DNA of 64,000 nucleotides, taken from Prevotella sp. (lineage in GTDB: Bacteria > Bacteroidota > Bacteroidia > Bacteroidales > Bacteroidaceae). Positions 55,998 to 63,826 of this stretch are shown one piece after another (the stretch's first letter is position 1; each line of letters begins with the position of its first letter). The notes beneath the pieces were generated by a model. That model saw only the letters and a list, made by a program, of their open reading frames with translations, ran no database searches and was not told where the DNA came from. The DNA lies in the NCBI GenBank assembly GCA_022779305.1, contig JALFSW010000042.1, positions 62,001-126,000 of the forward strand, given 5' to 3'. The position numbers and the translations under genes are program-made.

Positions 55998-56948
55998 CTA
56001 TTTTTTATGCTTGTTAGGTTGAAAAAAATCGATTATCTGTTTTTTGTCGTAGCGTAGCTGGGCTGCCAAATCGTCGTGCGAAGCAAATTTTTTTTCATCT
56101 CGGATACGATTGAAGAAGATGATTTCAATGACCTTACCATAAAGGTCACCTTCAAAATCAAAGATATGCACCTCAATGCTTTCTTCTTGTCCGTTGAAAG
56201 TGGGTCGCATTCCGATGTTGAGCATTCCGTTGAGAGGAAGACTATTCGTTTCAAGTCTCACATTGACGGCATACACCCCTGCAGGAGGTAGGATTTTATG
56301 CATATTAAGCGGTTTTATATTTGCCGTCGGAAAACCCAATTTATGCCCATTTTGATAGCCTGCGACCACGGTTCCGTGTAGCGAGTAGGGACGATTAAGA
56401 CAAAAATTAGCTTGTGCCAAATCACCTTTTTCAATGTAAGCTCTTATCACAGAAGAACTCACCTTTATATTTTTGATTTCAAAGGCATTGTTCTGGATAA
56501 CCTCAATGTCGGCTTTTTTGCCTGTTTCGACATAATCTTCGAGTCGGTCCAAGCGATCTTTCCCAAAACGATTGTCGTATCCGATGATGAGTTTTTCAAT
56601 GTGTAATTGTGCTTTCAAGATGGTGGTCATGAAGTCTTGAGCAGTGAGTGCTGCCAATGCTTTATTGAAAGGCAAGACCACCACATTTTTTACACCCATC
56701 TGAGAAAGTCGTTCGATTTTTTCGTTTAATGTGAAGAGTAGGCGAGGGCAGCGTTCTGGGCAGATCACTTCCAATGGATGGCGGTCGAACGTTACGATAG
56801 TAGTATCTAATTGCGCTTTAGATGCCTCAGCAATGACCTTTCGAATGAGATACTGATGCCCCAAATGTAGACCATCAAAGAAACCAATAGTGCCCACCGA
56901 TGGCGCAATATCGAATTGTTCTTTCTCTTCCAATCTTATGATTTTCAT
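55998..56948 (-). CDS. ribF: Bifunctional riboflavin kinase / FAD synthetase
   Basis: 316 aa. The N-terminal nucleotidyltransferase has GFFDGLHLGHQYLI with HLGH at 28-31, followed by VTFDRHPLEV. The C-terminal riboflavin kinase domain (about 180-310) starts with GTVVAGYQNGHKLGFPTANI. It makes FMN and FAD. No FMN riboswitch is seen upstream; a -7 box lies 36 bp from the ATG. The CPBP gene follows 6 bp after the stop. Confidence 0.96.
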   Translation of the reverse strand: MKIIRLEEKEQFDIAPSVGTIGFFDGLHLGHQYLIRKVIAEASKAQLDTTIVTFDRHPLEVICPERCPRLLFTLNEKIERLSQMGVKNVVVLPFNKALAALTAQDFMTTILKAQLHIEKLIIGYDNRFGKDRLDRLEDYVETGKKADIEVIQNNAFEIKNIKVSSSVIRAYIEKGDLAQANFCLNRPYSLHGTVVAGYQNGHKLGFPTANIKPLNMHKILPPAGVYAVNVRLETNSLPLNGMLNIGMRPTFNGQEESIEVHIFDFEGDLYGKVIEIIFFNRIRDEKKFASHDDLAAQLRYDKKQIIDFFQPNKHKK

Positions 56949-56983
56949 CTTTTTTGTCTTTAATATTTTGGTTGAAAGTTTTG

Positions 56984-56991
56984 CAAAGATA
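56984..56991 (-). promoter_or_regulatory. Putative -7 box for ribF
   Basis: Reads TATCTTTG on the minus strand, 36 bp before the ATG. Confidence 0.6.
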
Positions 56992-57087
56992 CATCAAAAA
57001 GGATGGTAGACAGTACAGATGGCAGAAAAAATGTGTTAAAACAAAAAAAATATTTGGCATCTTTTCTCTTATTTCCATTAATTTGTT

Positions 57088-57095
57088 TATCTTTG
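57088..57095 (+). promoter_or_regulatory. Putative -7 box for tRNA-Met
   Basis: TATCTTTG, 19 bp before the tRNA 5' end. Confidence 0.65.
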
Positions 57096-57114
57096 CACAC
57101 GAATTTAAAATTCA

Positions 57115-57188
57115 GGACTTGTAGCTCAGTTGGTTAGAGCAACAGACTCATAATCTGGAGGTCCCTGGTTCAAGCCCAGGCTGGTCCA
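57115..57188 (+). tRNA. tRNA-Met (anticodon CAT)
   Basis: Acceptor GGACTTG / CTGGTCC (one mismatch), D arm GCTC/GAGC, anticodon loop CTCATAA with CAT, T arm CCTGG-TTCAAGC-CCAGG, discriminator A; CCA not encoded. Its elongator-type body fits tRNA-Met; tRNA-Ile2 with a lysidine-modified CAT anticodon is the alternative. It is probably the attachment site of the ICE that starts here. Confidence 0.95.
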
Positions 57189-57498
57189 CAAATAGGTTTC
57201 AAGAGAACGTCAGACAATACGTCACTTTAGCCTTCAAAACAAGGATAATCGCTGTAAAATCAAGGTTTTACAGCGATTTTTTTGTTTTTATCCACATTCG
57301 CTTGACTGCTAAACCATACCTTTTGATAGTCATCATTCGGTCATTTTCTGCTACAGAAACCGCTACACAAAAGCAGGCAGTAAAAAAAATGTAGCAGTGA
57401 ATGGAAAATGACTACCAAATTGACGGCATGCAAATATCTTGTTTTCAATAATTTATGTAGAACTTTGTAGCCGAAAAGCTACACTAAAATGATGCGTT
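57189..57498. other. Left ICE leader, 310 bp
   Basis: No gene. Holds a terminator (57248-57284), likely attachment and arm-type integrase sites, and the integrase promoter region; no individual site could be assigned. Confidence 0.6.
57248..57284 (+). terminator. Terminator after tRNA-Met
   Basis: Perfect 12-bp stem ATCGCTGTAAAA / TTTTACAGCGAT with a 6-nt loop and a T-run. Confidence 0.85.
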
Positions 57499-58725
57499 AT
57501 GAAAACAACTTTCAAGGTGTCCTATTACCTACGTTCCAACTATGAGAACAAAGAAGGAAAATCGCCTGTAATGCTCCGGATGTATCTCGGAGGCGAAATG
57601 GCAAATTTGGGATCCACTAAAATTTTCGTGGATAAATCTAAATGGAGTAACAAAACTAGCAGAATGATTGGTAGAACGGCAGAAGCACTCTCCGTCAATG
57701 CTTCAATAGATGCACTGACAACAACGCTGATGCAGATTTACAGGAAATACGAGACCTCCGAGGAACTTTCCTTAGACCTTATCAGGTCAGTGTTTCTTGG
57801 AACAGATAAGGAGTTTACAACTTTCCTTCCAGTCTTTGACAAATACATAGACTCCATCACGCAACAAGTTGGCAAGACGCTGACAAAGGGTACTTTTTAT
57901 AAGTATAAGGTAGTGAGGCAGAACTTTCAGGATTTTCTGCAAGCAAAATATCATCGTAAGGATATTGGATTGACAGAACTTACAAGTGCCGTTATTCAGG
58001 ACTTTGAATTGTATCTGACATCCGTTGTAGGTGGTGTACATAACACAACCACCAAGAAATTGAGAAACTTGAAGACAGTCGTGAACTATGCGAGAAACAG
58101 AGGACTTATCATGCATGATCCGTTTGCAAACCACAAGTTGCACTATGAATTGGTAGACCGGGGCTACCTCACAGAAGAAGAGGTACTCCGAATCATGAAG
58201 AAGCACTTTGAGATAGAAAGGCTGGAGCTGGTACGAAACATATTCATCTTTTCCTGCTTCACAGGGTTGGCTTATATTGATGTTTACAATCTTACTTACG
58301 ATAAGATTGTGACTGTTGAGGACCGGCAATGGCTCATCACCAAGAGATACAAGACAAGTATTGACGAAAATGTCATGTTGCTGGACATTCCACTTGCCAT
58401 TATTAGGAAATATTACGATATTGACAGAAAGGGAGGAAAGGTTTTTCCGATGATGAGCAATCAGCGTATCAACTCGTATTTGAAAGAAATTGCCGACCTT
58501 TGTGGCATAAAAAAGAATCTTACCTTTCATATGGCAAGACATACTTTTGCAACTATGTCTATATCCAAGGGTGTTCCTATGGAATCGGTGTCTAAGATGC
58601 TTGGACATACAAATATCAGAATAACCCAGATTTATGCACGAATAACGAACAAGAAAGTAGAGCATGACATGGAGCAGCTCGCCGATAAGCTCGGCAAGTT
58701 CAATAAGGCAATGGGAATCCGATAA
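57499..58725 (+). CDS. Tyrosine-type site-specific recombinase (ICE integrase)
   Basis: 408 aa. Arm-binding domain (about 1-95; FKVSYYLRSNYENKEGKSPV), core SAM-like domain (about 105-215) and catalytic domain with H344-x2-R347, H370 and nucleophile Y379 (HMARHTFATM, LGHTNIRITQIYARI). The first catalytic arginine position reads FTGLAYIDVYNL, with A258 where many family members have Arg; Bacteroides ICE integrases of the IntDOT type often lack it. Integrates at the tRNA-Met just upstream. Confidence 0.95.
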   Translation: MKTTFKVSYYLRSNYENKEGKSPVMLRMYLGGEMANLGSTKIFVDKSKWSNKTSRMIGRTAEALSVNASIDALTTTLMQIYRKYETSEELSLDLIRSVFLGTDKEFTTFLPVFDKYIDSITQQVGKTLTKGTFYKYKVVRQNFQDFLQAKYHRKDIGLTELTSAVIQDFELYLTSVVGGVHNTTTKKLRNLKTVVNYARNRGLIMHDPFANHKLHYELVDRGYLTEEEVLRIMKKHFEIERLELVRNIFIFSCFTGLAYIDVYNLTYDKIVTVEDRQWLITKRYKTSIDENVMLLDIPLAIIRKYYDIDRKGGKVFPMMSNQRINSYLKEIADLCGIKKNLTFHMARHTFATMSISKGVPMESVSKMLGHTNIRITQIYARITNKKVEHDMEQLADKLGKFNKAMGIR

Positions 58726-58759
58726 TATGATAATGTATAACCTAAAAATAACATGAATT

Positions 58760-59227
58760 ATGGAAACGACAAAGAAAGAACTTTCCTACTTCCGTCTGAA
58801 GTTGGAGAACTACCTCAGTGAGTATTTCCCCGAAATGCAGAATGACAAGCCGTTCATAACGGCAAGAGCCGATGAAGCACTTACCACTTACTGTGATGCC
58901 GTGGCGCAAGGATTCTCGCATCCCGAAGCAGAGAGTATGGCAAGCGAAGTGTTGTATCGAGGACTGCATTTCTCAAAGTATGATACGCTTGTGTCTGTCT
59001 TGGAGAATGAGTTTGAGAAAGAACTGCCCTCTCCACTCCCCGAAAGACTCTCACCGATACTTCTGAAGAATAAGGCAGTGCAAAGCGTTTTCGACAAGTA
59101 TGAGCTGTCAGATGACTTCGGCGCAAGTACTGAGTATGAGAAACTTTACACCGAACTGACAGGAACAATCGTTCTGCTCATCGAGGTCAATGGTCTGCCA
59201 ACAGTCGATAGTGAGAACCTGGCTTGA
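58760..59227 (+). CDS. DUF1896 protein
   Basis: 155 aa, a small protein characteristic of Bacteroidales conjugative transposons. It begins KKELSYFRLKLENYLSEYFPEM and shows ARADEALTTYCDAVAQGFSH and VLYRGLHFSKYD, which fit the DUF1896 family. Function unknown. Lies 34 bp after the integrase, same strand, so probably cotranscribed. Confidence 0.85.
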   Translation: METTKKELSYFRLKLENYLSEYFPEMQNDKPFITARADEALTTYCDAVAQGFSHPEAESMASEVLYRGLHFSKYDTLVSVLENEFEKELPSPLPERLSPILLKNKAVQSVFDKYELSDDFGASTEYEKLYTELTGTIVLLIEVNGLPTVDSENLA

Positions 59228-59366
59228 TGTAGCACCACACGGAGCTTTTGTAGTGTCAAGAGCCAAGATAACCATTCTTCCCCACACACCAAGAGTTTGG
59301 GCAAACACTTGGCTTTGTGTGGCAGAATATCTTGTTATTGCTCTTGAACTATTAAAAGCTCCGATT

Positions 59367-59702
59367 ATGAATACAATCATCATGAATCAAGACGTTCATA
59401 CACCTGCCTTCATCAAGGCAGACGCATCGAACAAAACCGATAATGACAAGCATCAGCCGACTTCTCCCACGCAAGTCCGCCGCTTCGGTTGGACACGCTT
59501 CATCGAACTCGCCATCCTGCTTTCCATCGTTATCGGTGTCGTTTGGCTTATCTCAAAGATAGTAACGCCACAAGTCGTTACCGCCGTATCAGTCATTGCA
59601 GGTTTTCTGATACTGCGCTTTATTGTCAGAGTCATTCTCCAAGTTACATTTACACTGCTAAGATACATCTTCTGGATTGCCATCCTGCTTTGCGTGCTTT
59701 GA
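59367..59702 (+). CDS. Small two-helix membrane protein of the ICE
   Basis: 111 aa from the ATG at 59367; an in-frame ATG at 59190 overlaps the DUF1896 gene and its extra sequence does not look coding. The polar head (MNTIIMNQDVHTPAFIKADA) is followed by two hydrophobic helices (about 50-66 and 72-105). No family recognised. Followed by a strong terminator. Confidence 0.6.
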   Translation: MNTIIMNQDVHTPAFIKADASNKTDNDKHQPTSPTQVRRFGWTRFIELAILLSIVIGVVWLISKIVTPQVVTAVSVIAGFLILRFIVRVILQVTFTLLRYIFWIAILLCVL

Positions 59703-59741
59703 GAAGCACGGCTCTGTAAAACCTTTCATTTATCATTCATC

Positions 59742-59778
59742 AGGTGGTTATCTCACATTTCGAGATAGCCACCTTTTC
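59742..59778 (+). terminator. Terminator after the small membrane protein
   Basis: AGGTGGTTATCTC pairs with GAGATAGCCACCT (one G-T pair), 7-nt loop, TTTTC following. Confidence 0.8.
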
Positions 59779-59871
59779 TGTTTTCCACTATAGGCGTTGC
59801 ACTTTCGCTTCCTTTCCAATGCTCCACAATATGCGAAACGAAGAAGACGGATGCTGTTCCCTTTTTATCCG

Positions 59872-59995
59872 CAAAGGTAGTACGGGGCTTTTGGCTTTCC
59901 CAAGGTCTGTGCCTAAAGGTTTGTCCGGAAAATCTCCACACCTGCGGGTAGTATTTTCCGCCAAAACCTTGTGCAAGCCCCCGCCCCGCTACCTT
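59872..59995. other. Long imperfect hairpin in the ICE, candidate structured or control region
   Basis: Outer arms CAAAGGTAGTACGGGGCTT and CAAGCCCCCGCCCCGCTACCTT, inner arms AAGGTTTGTCCGGAAAAT and ATTTTCCGCCAAAACCTT, with the loop CTCCACACCTGCGGGTAG. It lies 60 bp upstream of the gene at 60058. Could be an RNA structure or a transfer-related DNA site. Confidence 0.45.
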
Positions 59996-60057
59996 GATTT
60001 TGCTACAAAAAGGAATCAGCATACTCCGATCTTTGGACGCATAAAAAAAATGTCGCT

Positions 60058-60489
60058 ATGGATAAGCAGAAAGTAAACATAACATCTTCGATGAAGAAAA
60101 AAGGATATAGCTCCTCCTCTCATTACCGCATTAAATCTGTGGTTGGACAAAGTGAGCAAGTGGTGGCTACGAAGTTTGTGCAGTGGGACGTACCCTCTTT
60201 GGAGAACCTCCGAGAGAGCAAAGTATATCTCCTGCGTGTGAAACTCAATCGTGGCGAGCGTATGAGCCGTGAGGAAAAGAACTGGCTATGTGAAGCAGTG
60301 AACTCAAACACCTACTTCCGCACAGCCGTTCCCCTGCAAGGTTGGAGATTTGACTTCTTCGATGTGCTGAAGAAATACCTTGTCAATCAATACGGACATT
60401 GGGCAGAGTATTACGCACCCGACCGCACCAGCCTAAGAGCATACCTATATGGGGGCATCAACCAAATAGTAGAAATCCCCAAGTATTAA
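60058..60489 (+). CDS. Hypothetical ICE protein
   Basis: 143 aa, basic N-terminus (MDKQKVNITSSMKKKGYSSS), no signal peptide. Contains NRGERMSREEKNWLCEAVNS and QGWRFDFFDVLKKYLVNQYG, which look like a conserved accessory protein of Bacteroidales conjugative elements, but I cannot assign a domain. It is the first of a compact group with PcfK and PcfJ (22-bp gap). Confidence 0.65.
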   Translation: MDKQKVNITSSMKKKGYSSSSHYRIKSVVGQSEQVVATKFVQWDVPSLENLRESKVYLLRVKLNRGERMSREEKNWLCEAVNSNTYFRTAVPLQGWRFDFFDVLKKYLVNQYGHWAEYYAPDRTSLRAYLYGGINQIVEIPKY

Positions 60490-60511
60490 CGACATCAATA
60501 CAAGTACGACT

Positions 60512-60931
60512 ATGAAAGGAACAGAACATTTCACACGGACAATAGCCGAATATCTCAATCAGCGTGCTATGACAGACCCCTTGTTTGCCCCTAACCTGCA
60601 AAAGCCCAACAAGAGCATAGAAGAGTGTATAACCTATATTCTGAGCGAGGTGCAGAAAAGCGGTTGCAACGGATTTGACGATGATGAAATCTACTCAATG
60701 GCAGTCCACTACTATGACGAGGACGATATAGAGGTGGGAAAGGCTACCGACTGCCGAGTAATGGTCAATCACGTTGTAGAACTCACGGAGGAGGAGAAAG
60801 CCGAAGCACGCAAGCAAGCCATTGTACAATATCAGCGTGAGGAACTTGCCAAGATACAGAAGCGGAACGACCGACCCAAGAAGACCGAGAGTGCCGACAC
60901 CCAACCACAACGTTCATTATTCGATTTTTAA
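60512..60931 (+). CDS. PcfK-like protein
   Basis: 139 aa, acidic. It begins KGTEHFTRTIAEYLNQRAMT and has NKSIEECITYILSEVQKSG and DDDEIYSMAVHYYDEDDIEV, as in the PcfK family found next to PcfJ in conjugative elements. The C-terminus is a charged helix plus the tail SADTQPQRSLFDF. The PcfJ gene starts 4 bp after its stop. Confidence 0.9.
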   Translation: MKGTEHFTRTIAEYLNQRAMTDPLFAPNLQKPNKSIEECITYILSEVQKSGCNGFDDDEIYSMAVHYYDEDDIEVGKATDCRVMVNHVVELTEEEKAEARKQAIVQYQREELAKIQKRNDRPKKTESADTQPQRSLFDF

Positions 60932-60935
60932 GCCT

Positions 60936-61319
60936 ATGAAACCGAGAAATAAGTTCGAGAAAGCAGTACTTGCCGAGAGCAAGAACTTATGCTCAATAAC
61001 TAAGACACAGAGCAAATGGGCATTTTTCGCTCTCGCTCAACAACTCGTCCGTGAATGTATAGACCACTTCGCTTACCGCTTGCCCCAAGGACGTGCCACG
61101 TGTATGGATTGTGGGCATAGTTGGACAATGGAGAAGACAACAGGCACTTGTTCCTGCCCTCATTGCAGGGCAAGGTTGCAGGTCAAGGAAACCTTTGAAC
61201 GTAAGATAAGACAGAAGCAATACTTTACGATACTTACCACTTGTGGAGAATACCAAGTACTTAGAATGTTTCTTCTTTTGCACTTTTCAATACTCTCCTT
61301 GTCTGGTTACATTAGATAA
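60936..61319 (+). pseudogene. PcfJ-like protein, truncated
   Basis: Only 127 codons; PcfJ proteins are normally well over 400 aa. The N-terminal zinc-ribbon part is intact (CMDCGHSWTM, CSCPHCRARLQV, then RQKQYFTILTTCGEYQVLRM). Recognisable PcfJ sequence ends at about 61285 (RMFLLLHF) and the last codons (SILSLSGYIR) look like read-through into an inserted segment. The following AT-rich CPBP gene overlaps its end on the other strand. Confidence 0.8.
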
Positions 61320-62077
61320 AATATACTGTAAATCATTCCCAGATTAAATGCTGAATGGCAGATTATTGCTCCTAAAAGTGAGCCGGAATGTTTTTTGAAA
61401 GTGAAAAACAATATACTCATTAAGAACATACTTAATACCCAAATTATAGTTGGAATGGTGAAAAAGCCCCAGTTATTATTGATGAATACCAAGCCAAAAT
61501 GTGAAATGTGAGTTATTGCAAACGCAGAACTATCAACTATTGATGCTTTTTTCTCTCCGATTGATTTTGCAAAGCTTGAATGAACAATTCCCCTGAAAAA
61601 TAGTTCTTCGCCGATTGGACTAAATGTCATTCCGGTAATTGCCATAATAACAAATAATATTTTTTTATCATTTGGGCTTATACTCGTCGGAATCTTATAA
61701 GACTTTCCGATATATTCGTACCAATTTTCATAAGAGTTTCCATATAAGATTTGTCCTAAGAAATAAAGAAAAAGGCTCGCAATCAGTCCACAAACAAAAG
61801 CAATCAAAAGCCAATTACTTTTTTGAGGTTTTGTTATTCCTATTTCTTTTTGTCCATATTTACTCAGAAAAAAGAATGGCACGATTGCAGAAAGCGTCAT
61901 TATCAGTCCAATAGCTCCATAACTCCCAGAAGCATTCGCATTTAGCACCAATATAAACCGTGGGATGCAAACTATAAGAATCAAAAAAAGTCCAAACTTC
62001 CAATTAAAACTGAAAATCCTATTCCAAAAAGGTCTGAGTTCAGTATTTTTTATACTATTAACAGCCAAATTGTTCAT
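61307..62077 (-). CDS. CPBP family intramembrane protease, ICE cargo
   Basis: 256 aa with about seven hydrophobic segments. Catalytic motifs E157-E158-LFFR162 (GEELFFRG), H190 (AITHISHFG) and H241 (IICHSAFN). The gene is visibly more AT-rich than the ICE genes around it and lies where the rest of pcfJ should be, so it appears to have been inserted. CPBP proteases can confer immunity to bacteriocins, but no bacteriocin genes are seen. Confidence 0.87.
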   Translation of the reverse strand: MNNLAVNSIKNTELRPFWNRIFSFNWKFGLFLILIVCIPRFILVLNANASGSYGAIGLIMTLSAIVPFFFLSKYGQKEIGITKPQKSNWLLIAFVCGLIASLFLYFLGQILYGNSYENWYEYIGKSYKIPTSISPNDKKILFVIMAITGMTFSPIGEELFFRGIVHSSFAKSIGEKKASIVDSSAFAITHISHFGLVFINNNWGFFTIPTIIWVLSMFLMSILFFTFKKHSGSLLGAIICHSAFNLGMIYSIFYLM

Positions 62078-62228
62078 AAAATTTTAATTTCACACTAAAA
62101 ATATTGTCAAAATAATAACATAAGAACAACAACAATATGCTACATAATAAGAAAATATTCTATCTTCAAAAACATTTGTAATGCTAATAATTCATAGTTC
62201 TCCGAGTCATAACTATGTAGCTAATAAA

Positions 62229-62259
62229 TCGCTGCGACAGGCTTGCCCCGTCGCAGCGA
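62229..62259 (-). terminator. HU gene terminator
   Basis: Perfect 10-bp GC-rich stem TCGCTGCGAC / GTCGCAGCGA around an 11-nt loop, followed by TTTATT on the minus strand; 15 bp after the HU stop. Confidence 0.82.
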
Positions 62260-62274
62260 AAACAAAAACTCACA

Positions 62275-62724
62275 TTACGGATTTTCCTCGCCTCCGCCGG
62301 TGTTCGGCTTCGTGCCTTTCTTAGCTTTGGGCTCCGTCTGCTCGTAGCTCACGTCGGTGAGCGTGAAGTACTTCTTCGACGGGCTGAGCAGCACCATGGG
62401 CTTCTCAATGTGTTCCTGCGCGCGGAAAGGTTTGCCAGCCTCCACCGCCTTGCTCTTGAACGAGGGTTTGAGCGTGCCCAAGTCTCCGAACTCCACGATG
62501 TCGCCGTTCGCCACGATGTCGCGAGCAATCTCGGTGGCATAGTTCAACACGGCTTCCACTTCCTGACGATTAAACGTGGTGGACTTCGCCACACGCTCGC
62601 AGAAACTGCGGAAGTCCACACGGTGCCTGCCCGTAGGCTGGGCAATCTGGACGGTCTTTCCTGCCTGAGGACCGACATTCATCTTACGTTCCACAAGAAC
62701 GAATTGTAACGGTTTGTTTGCCAT
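62275..62724 (-). CDS. HU-family DNA-binding protein
   Basis: 149 aa, longer than classic HU (about 90). The HU-like core (about 35-115; VDFRSFCERVAKSTTFNRQEV, then GDIVEFGDLGTLKPSFKSKA) is followed by a Lys/Gly tail (KAKKGTKPNTGGGEENP). Bacteroidales mobile elements often carry such IHF/HU-like proteins. The base composition is visibly GC-rich unlike its neighbours, which suggests a separate origin. Confidence 0.88.
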   Translation of the reverse strand: MANKPLQFVLVERKMNVGPQAGKTVQIAQPTGRHRVDFRSFCERVAKSTTFNRQEVEAVLNYATEIARDIVANGDIVEFGDLGTLKPSFKSKAVEAGKPFRAQEHIEKPMVLLSPSKKYFTLTDVSYEQTEPKAKKGTKPNTGGGEENP

Positions 62725-62830
62725 AACTCAATCCTTTTTCCTCCTTTTATATCCTTTGCCACAGTCGGAGGTGTTGGCTGTCGGCAAAGCCCTTTTTATG
62801 AGAATAACGCAAAGATGCTTCTTTTATTGC

Positions 62831-62893
62831 AAAAGCTCATAAGCTTTTCGCGGAAAGCTTATGAGTAATCGAACAAAAGCTTATGAGCTTTTT
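62831..62893. repeat. Three AAGCTTATGAG-type palindromic units
   Basis: AAAAGCTCATAAGCTTTT (62831-62848), GAAAGCTTATGAG (62853-62865) and AAAAGCTTATGAGCTTTTT (62875-62893). Any two can form a hairpin, so it could end the VOC/Cdd1 operon or be an operator upstream of the HU gene. Confidence 0.55.
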
Positions 62894-63004
62894 AGTGGTT
62901 GCTCGGCATCTTTTGGGCGACCACTCTCGGCAGACCCTTTCCGTATGGCTGCCAAACGGCAGGAAAACGCCCCTTGGAAATGCTTTAGTATGTAATGTGG
63001 CATG

Positions 63005-63274
63005 TTAGTCTTTCCAAAACCACCAGTTCAGTTTTTCTTTTTCCCGATGCTCCGGCGGTGTCTGTGCAAAATAAACCGCACATCTGAAAGCATATAGCAC
63101 ACAACGGTCTTGCACCACTCCGGCATAGTCGTTGGACAAGGCAAAAAGTACTTCGGGGTCTTTCCCTTTCAAGTCGTCAATGGAGGTTATCCCTATATTC
63201 CATAAGTCGGTTGCAAGCGATTTCCCTATTCCGGGTATTATCGTCAGTTCCTTAATGGTCTGCTCTTTGGTCAT
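63005..63274 (-). CDS. Helix-hairpin-helix protein (Cdd1/pathogenicity-locus-like)
   Basis: 89 aa from the ATG at 63274 (14 in-frame codons precede it and run into the VOC gene). The HhH motif is ELTIIPGIGKSLATDLWNIG and the C-terminal part (VQDRCVLYAFRCAVYFAQTP) matches the small Cdd1-type proteins. It probably binds DNA. Starts 13 bp after the VOC gene stop. Confidence 0.82.
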   Translation of the reverse strand: MTKEQTIKELTIIPGIGKSLATDLWNIGITSIDDLKGKDPEVLFALSNDYAGVVQDRCVLYAFRCAVYFAQTPPEHREKEKLNWWFWKD

Positions 63275-63287
63275 TGCGTCTGACGAA

Positions 63288-63707
63288 TCACATGATGAGG
63301 TTGCCCTCGTTGTCAATCTTCCAAAAAGGATTGTAGGCTACCTCGAACACATAGCCGTCCAAATCCTTGAAATAGCCGCTGTAACCGCCCCAAAACACTT
63401 TCTGTGCAGGCTTCACAACGGTTGCCCCGAGCCGTTCGGCTTCGTGCATAACGGCATCGACTTCTTCCTCCGATGTGGCGTTATAGCTGATTGTCATGCC
63501 AGAAAAGGATGCCTGCTGATAATTCAGCGTTGTGTCTTTTTCCAATTCTTGCAGTGGGTATAATCCTAAAACTATCCCACCCAAAGGAAACAATGCGTAG
63601 GCTTCCTGACTCTGTTCTGATTTCTTCCATCCCAAGCCCTCGTAGAAAGCCAATGCCTTTTGAAAGTCTTTTACTCCCAATGTGATTAAAGTGAGTTTCT
63701 GTCTCAT
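63288..63707 (-). CDS. VOC-family (glyoxalase/bleomycin resistance-like) protein
   Basis: 139 aa. Two beta-alpha-beta modules with LITLGVKDFQKALAFYEGLG, FPLGGIVLGLYPLQEL, and GGYSGYFKDLDGYVFEVAYN at the end. Metal-binding-type residues are in part present, but the substrate cannot be told. Common as cargo in Bacteroidales mobile elements. First gene of a two-gene unit with the Cdd1-like gene. Confidence 0.87.
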   Translation of the reverse strand: MRQKLTLITLGVKDFQKALAFYEGLGWKKSEQSQEAYALFPLGGIVLGLYPLQELEKDTTLNYQQASFSGMTISYNATSEEEVDAVMHEAERLGATVVKPAQKVFWGGYSGYFKDLDGYVFEVAYNPFWKIDNEGNLIM

Positions 63708-63785
63708 AAGTTGTACATTATAGAATCCGCCACAAAGTTACTCATTCATAGCGAGGAAGACGAATAAAACGGCAATAAAACGCCC

Positions 63786-63810
63786 CTTGCAAGTTTTATC
63801 AGCTTGCAAG
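63786..63810 (-). terminator. Hairpin after traQ
   Basis: CTTGCAAG (63786-63793) and CTTGCAAG (63803-63810), each self-complementary, can pair with each other around TTTTATCAG; 17 bp after the traQ stop. Confidence 0.5.
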
Positions 63811-63826
63811 AGACGTCGTATAAATT

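Larger units (their letters stand above)
59703..60057. other. Intergenic region, 355 bp
   Basis: Holds the terminator above and a long imperfect hairpin (59872-59995). Open frames on both strands in this region do not resemble proteins and are treated as noncoding. Confidence 0.65.

Noticed and set aside
56949-57087. FMN riboswitch ahead of ribF
   Set aside because: The ribF leader is short and shows no RFN-element sequence.
57115-57188. Initiator tRNA-fMet
   Set aside because: The acceptor starts with G and the anticodon stem lacks the three G-C pairs of initiators.
59190-59366. N-terminal extension of the small ICE membrane protein
   Set aside because: Overlaps the DUF1896 end and its composition does not fit; the ATG at 59367 gives a cleaner protein.
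59753-60022. 89-codon minus-strand frame in the ICE
   Set aside because: Runs across the long hairpin and a terminator; it is better explained by conserved noncoding sequence in which frames stay open by chance.
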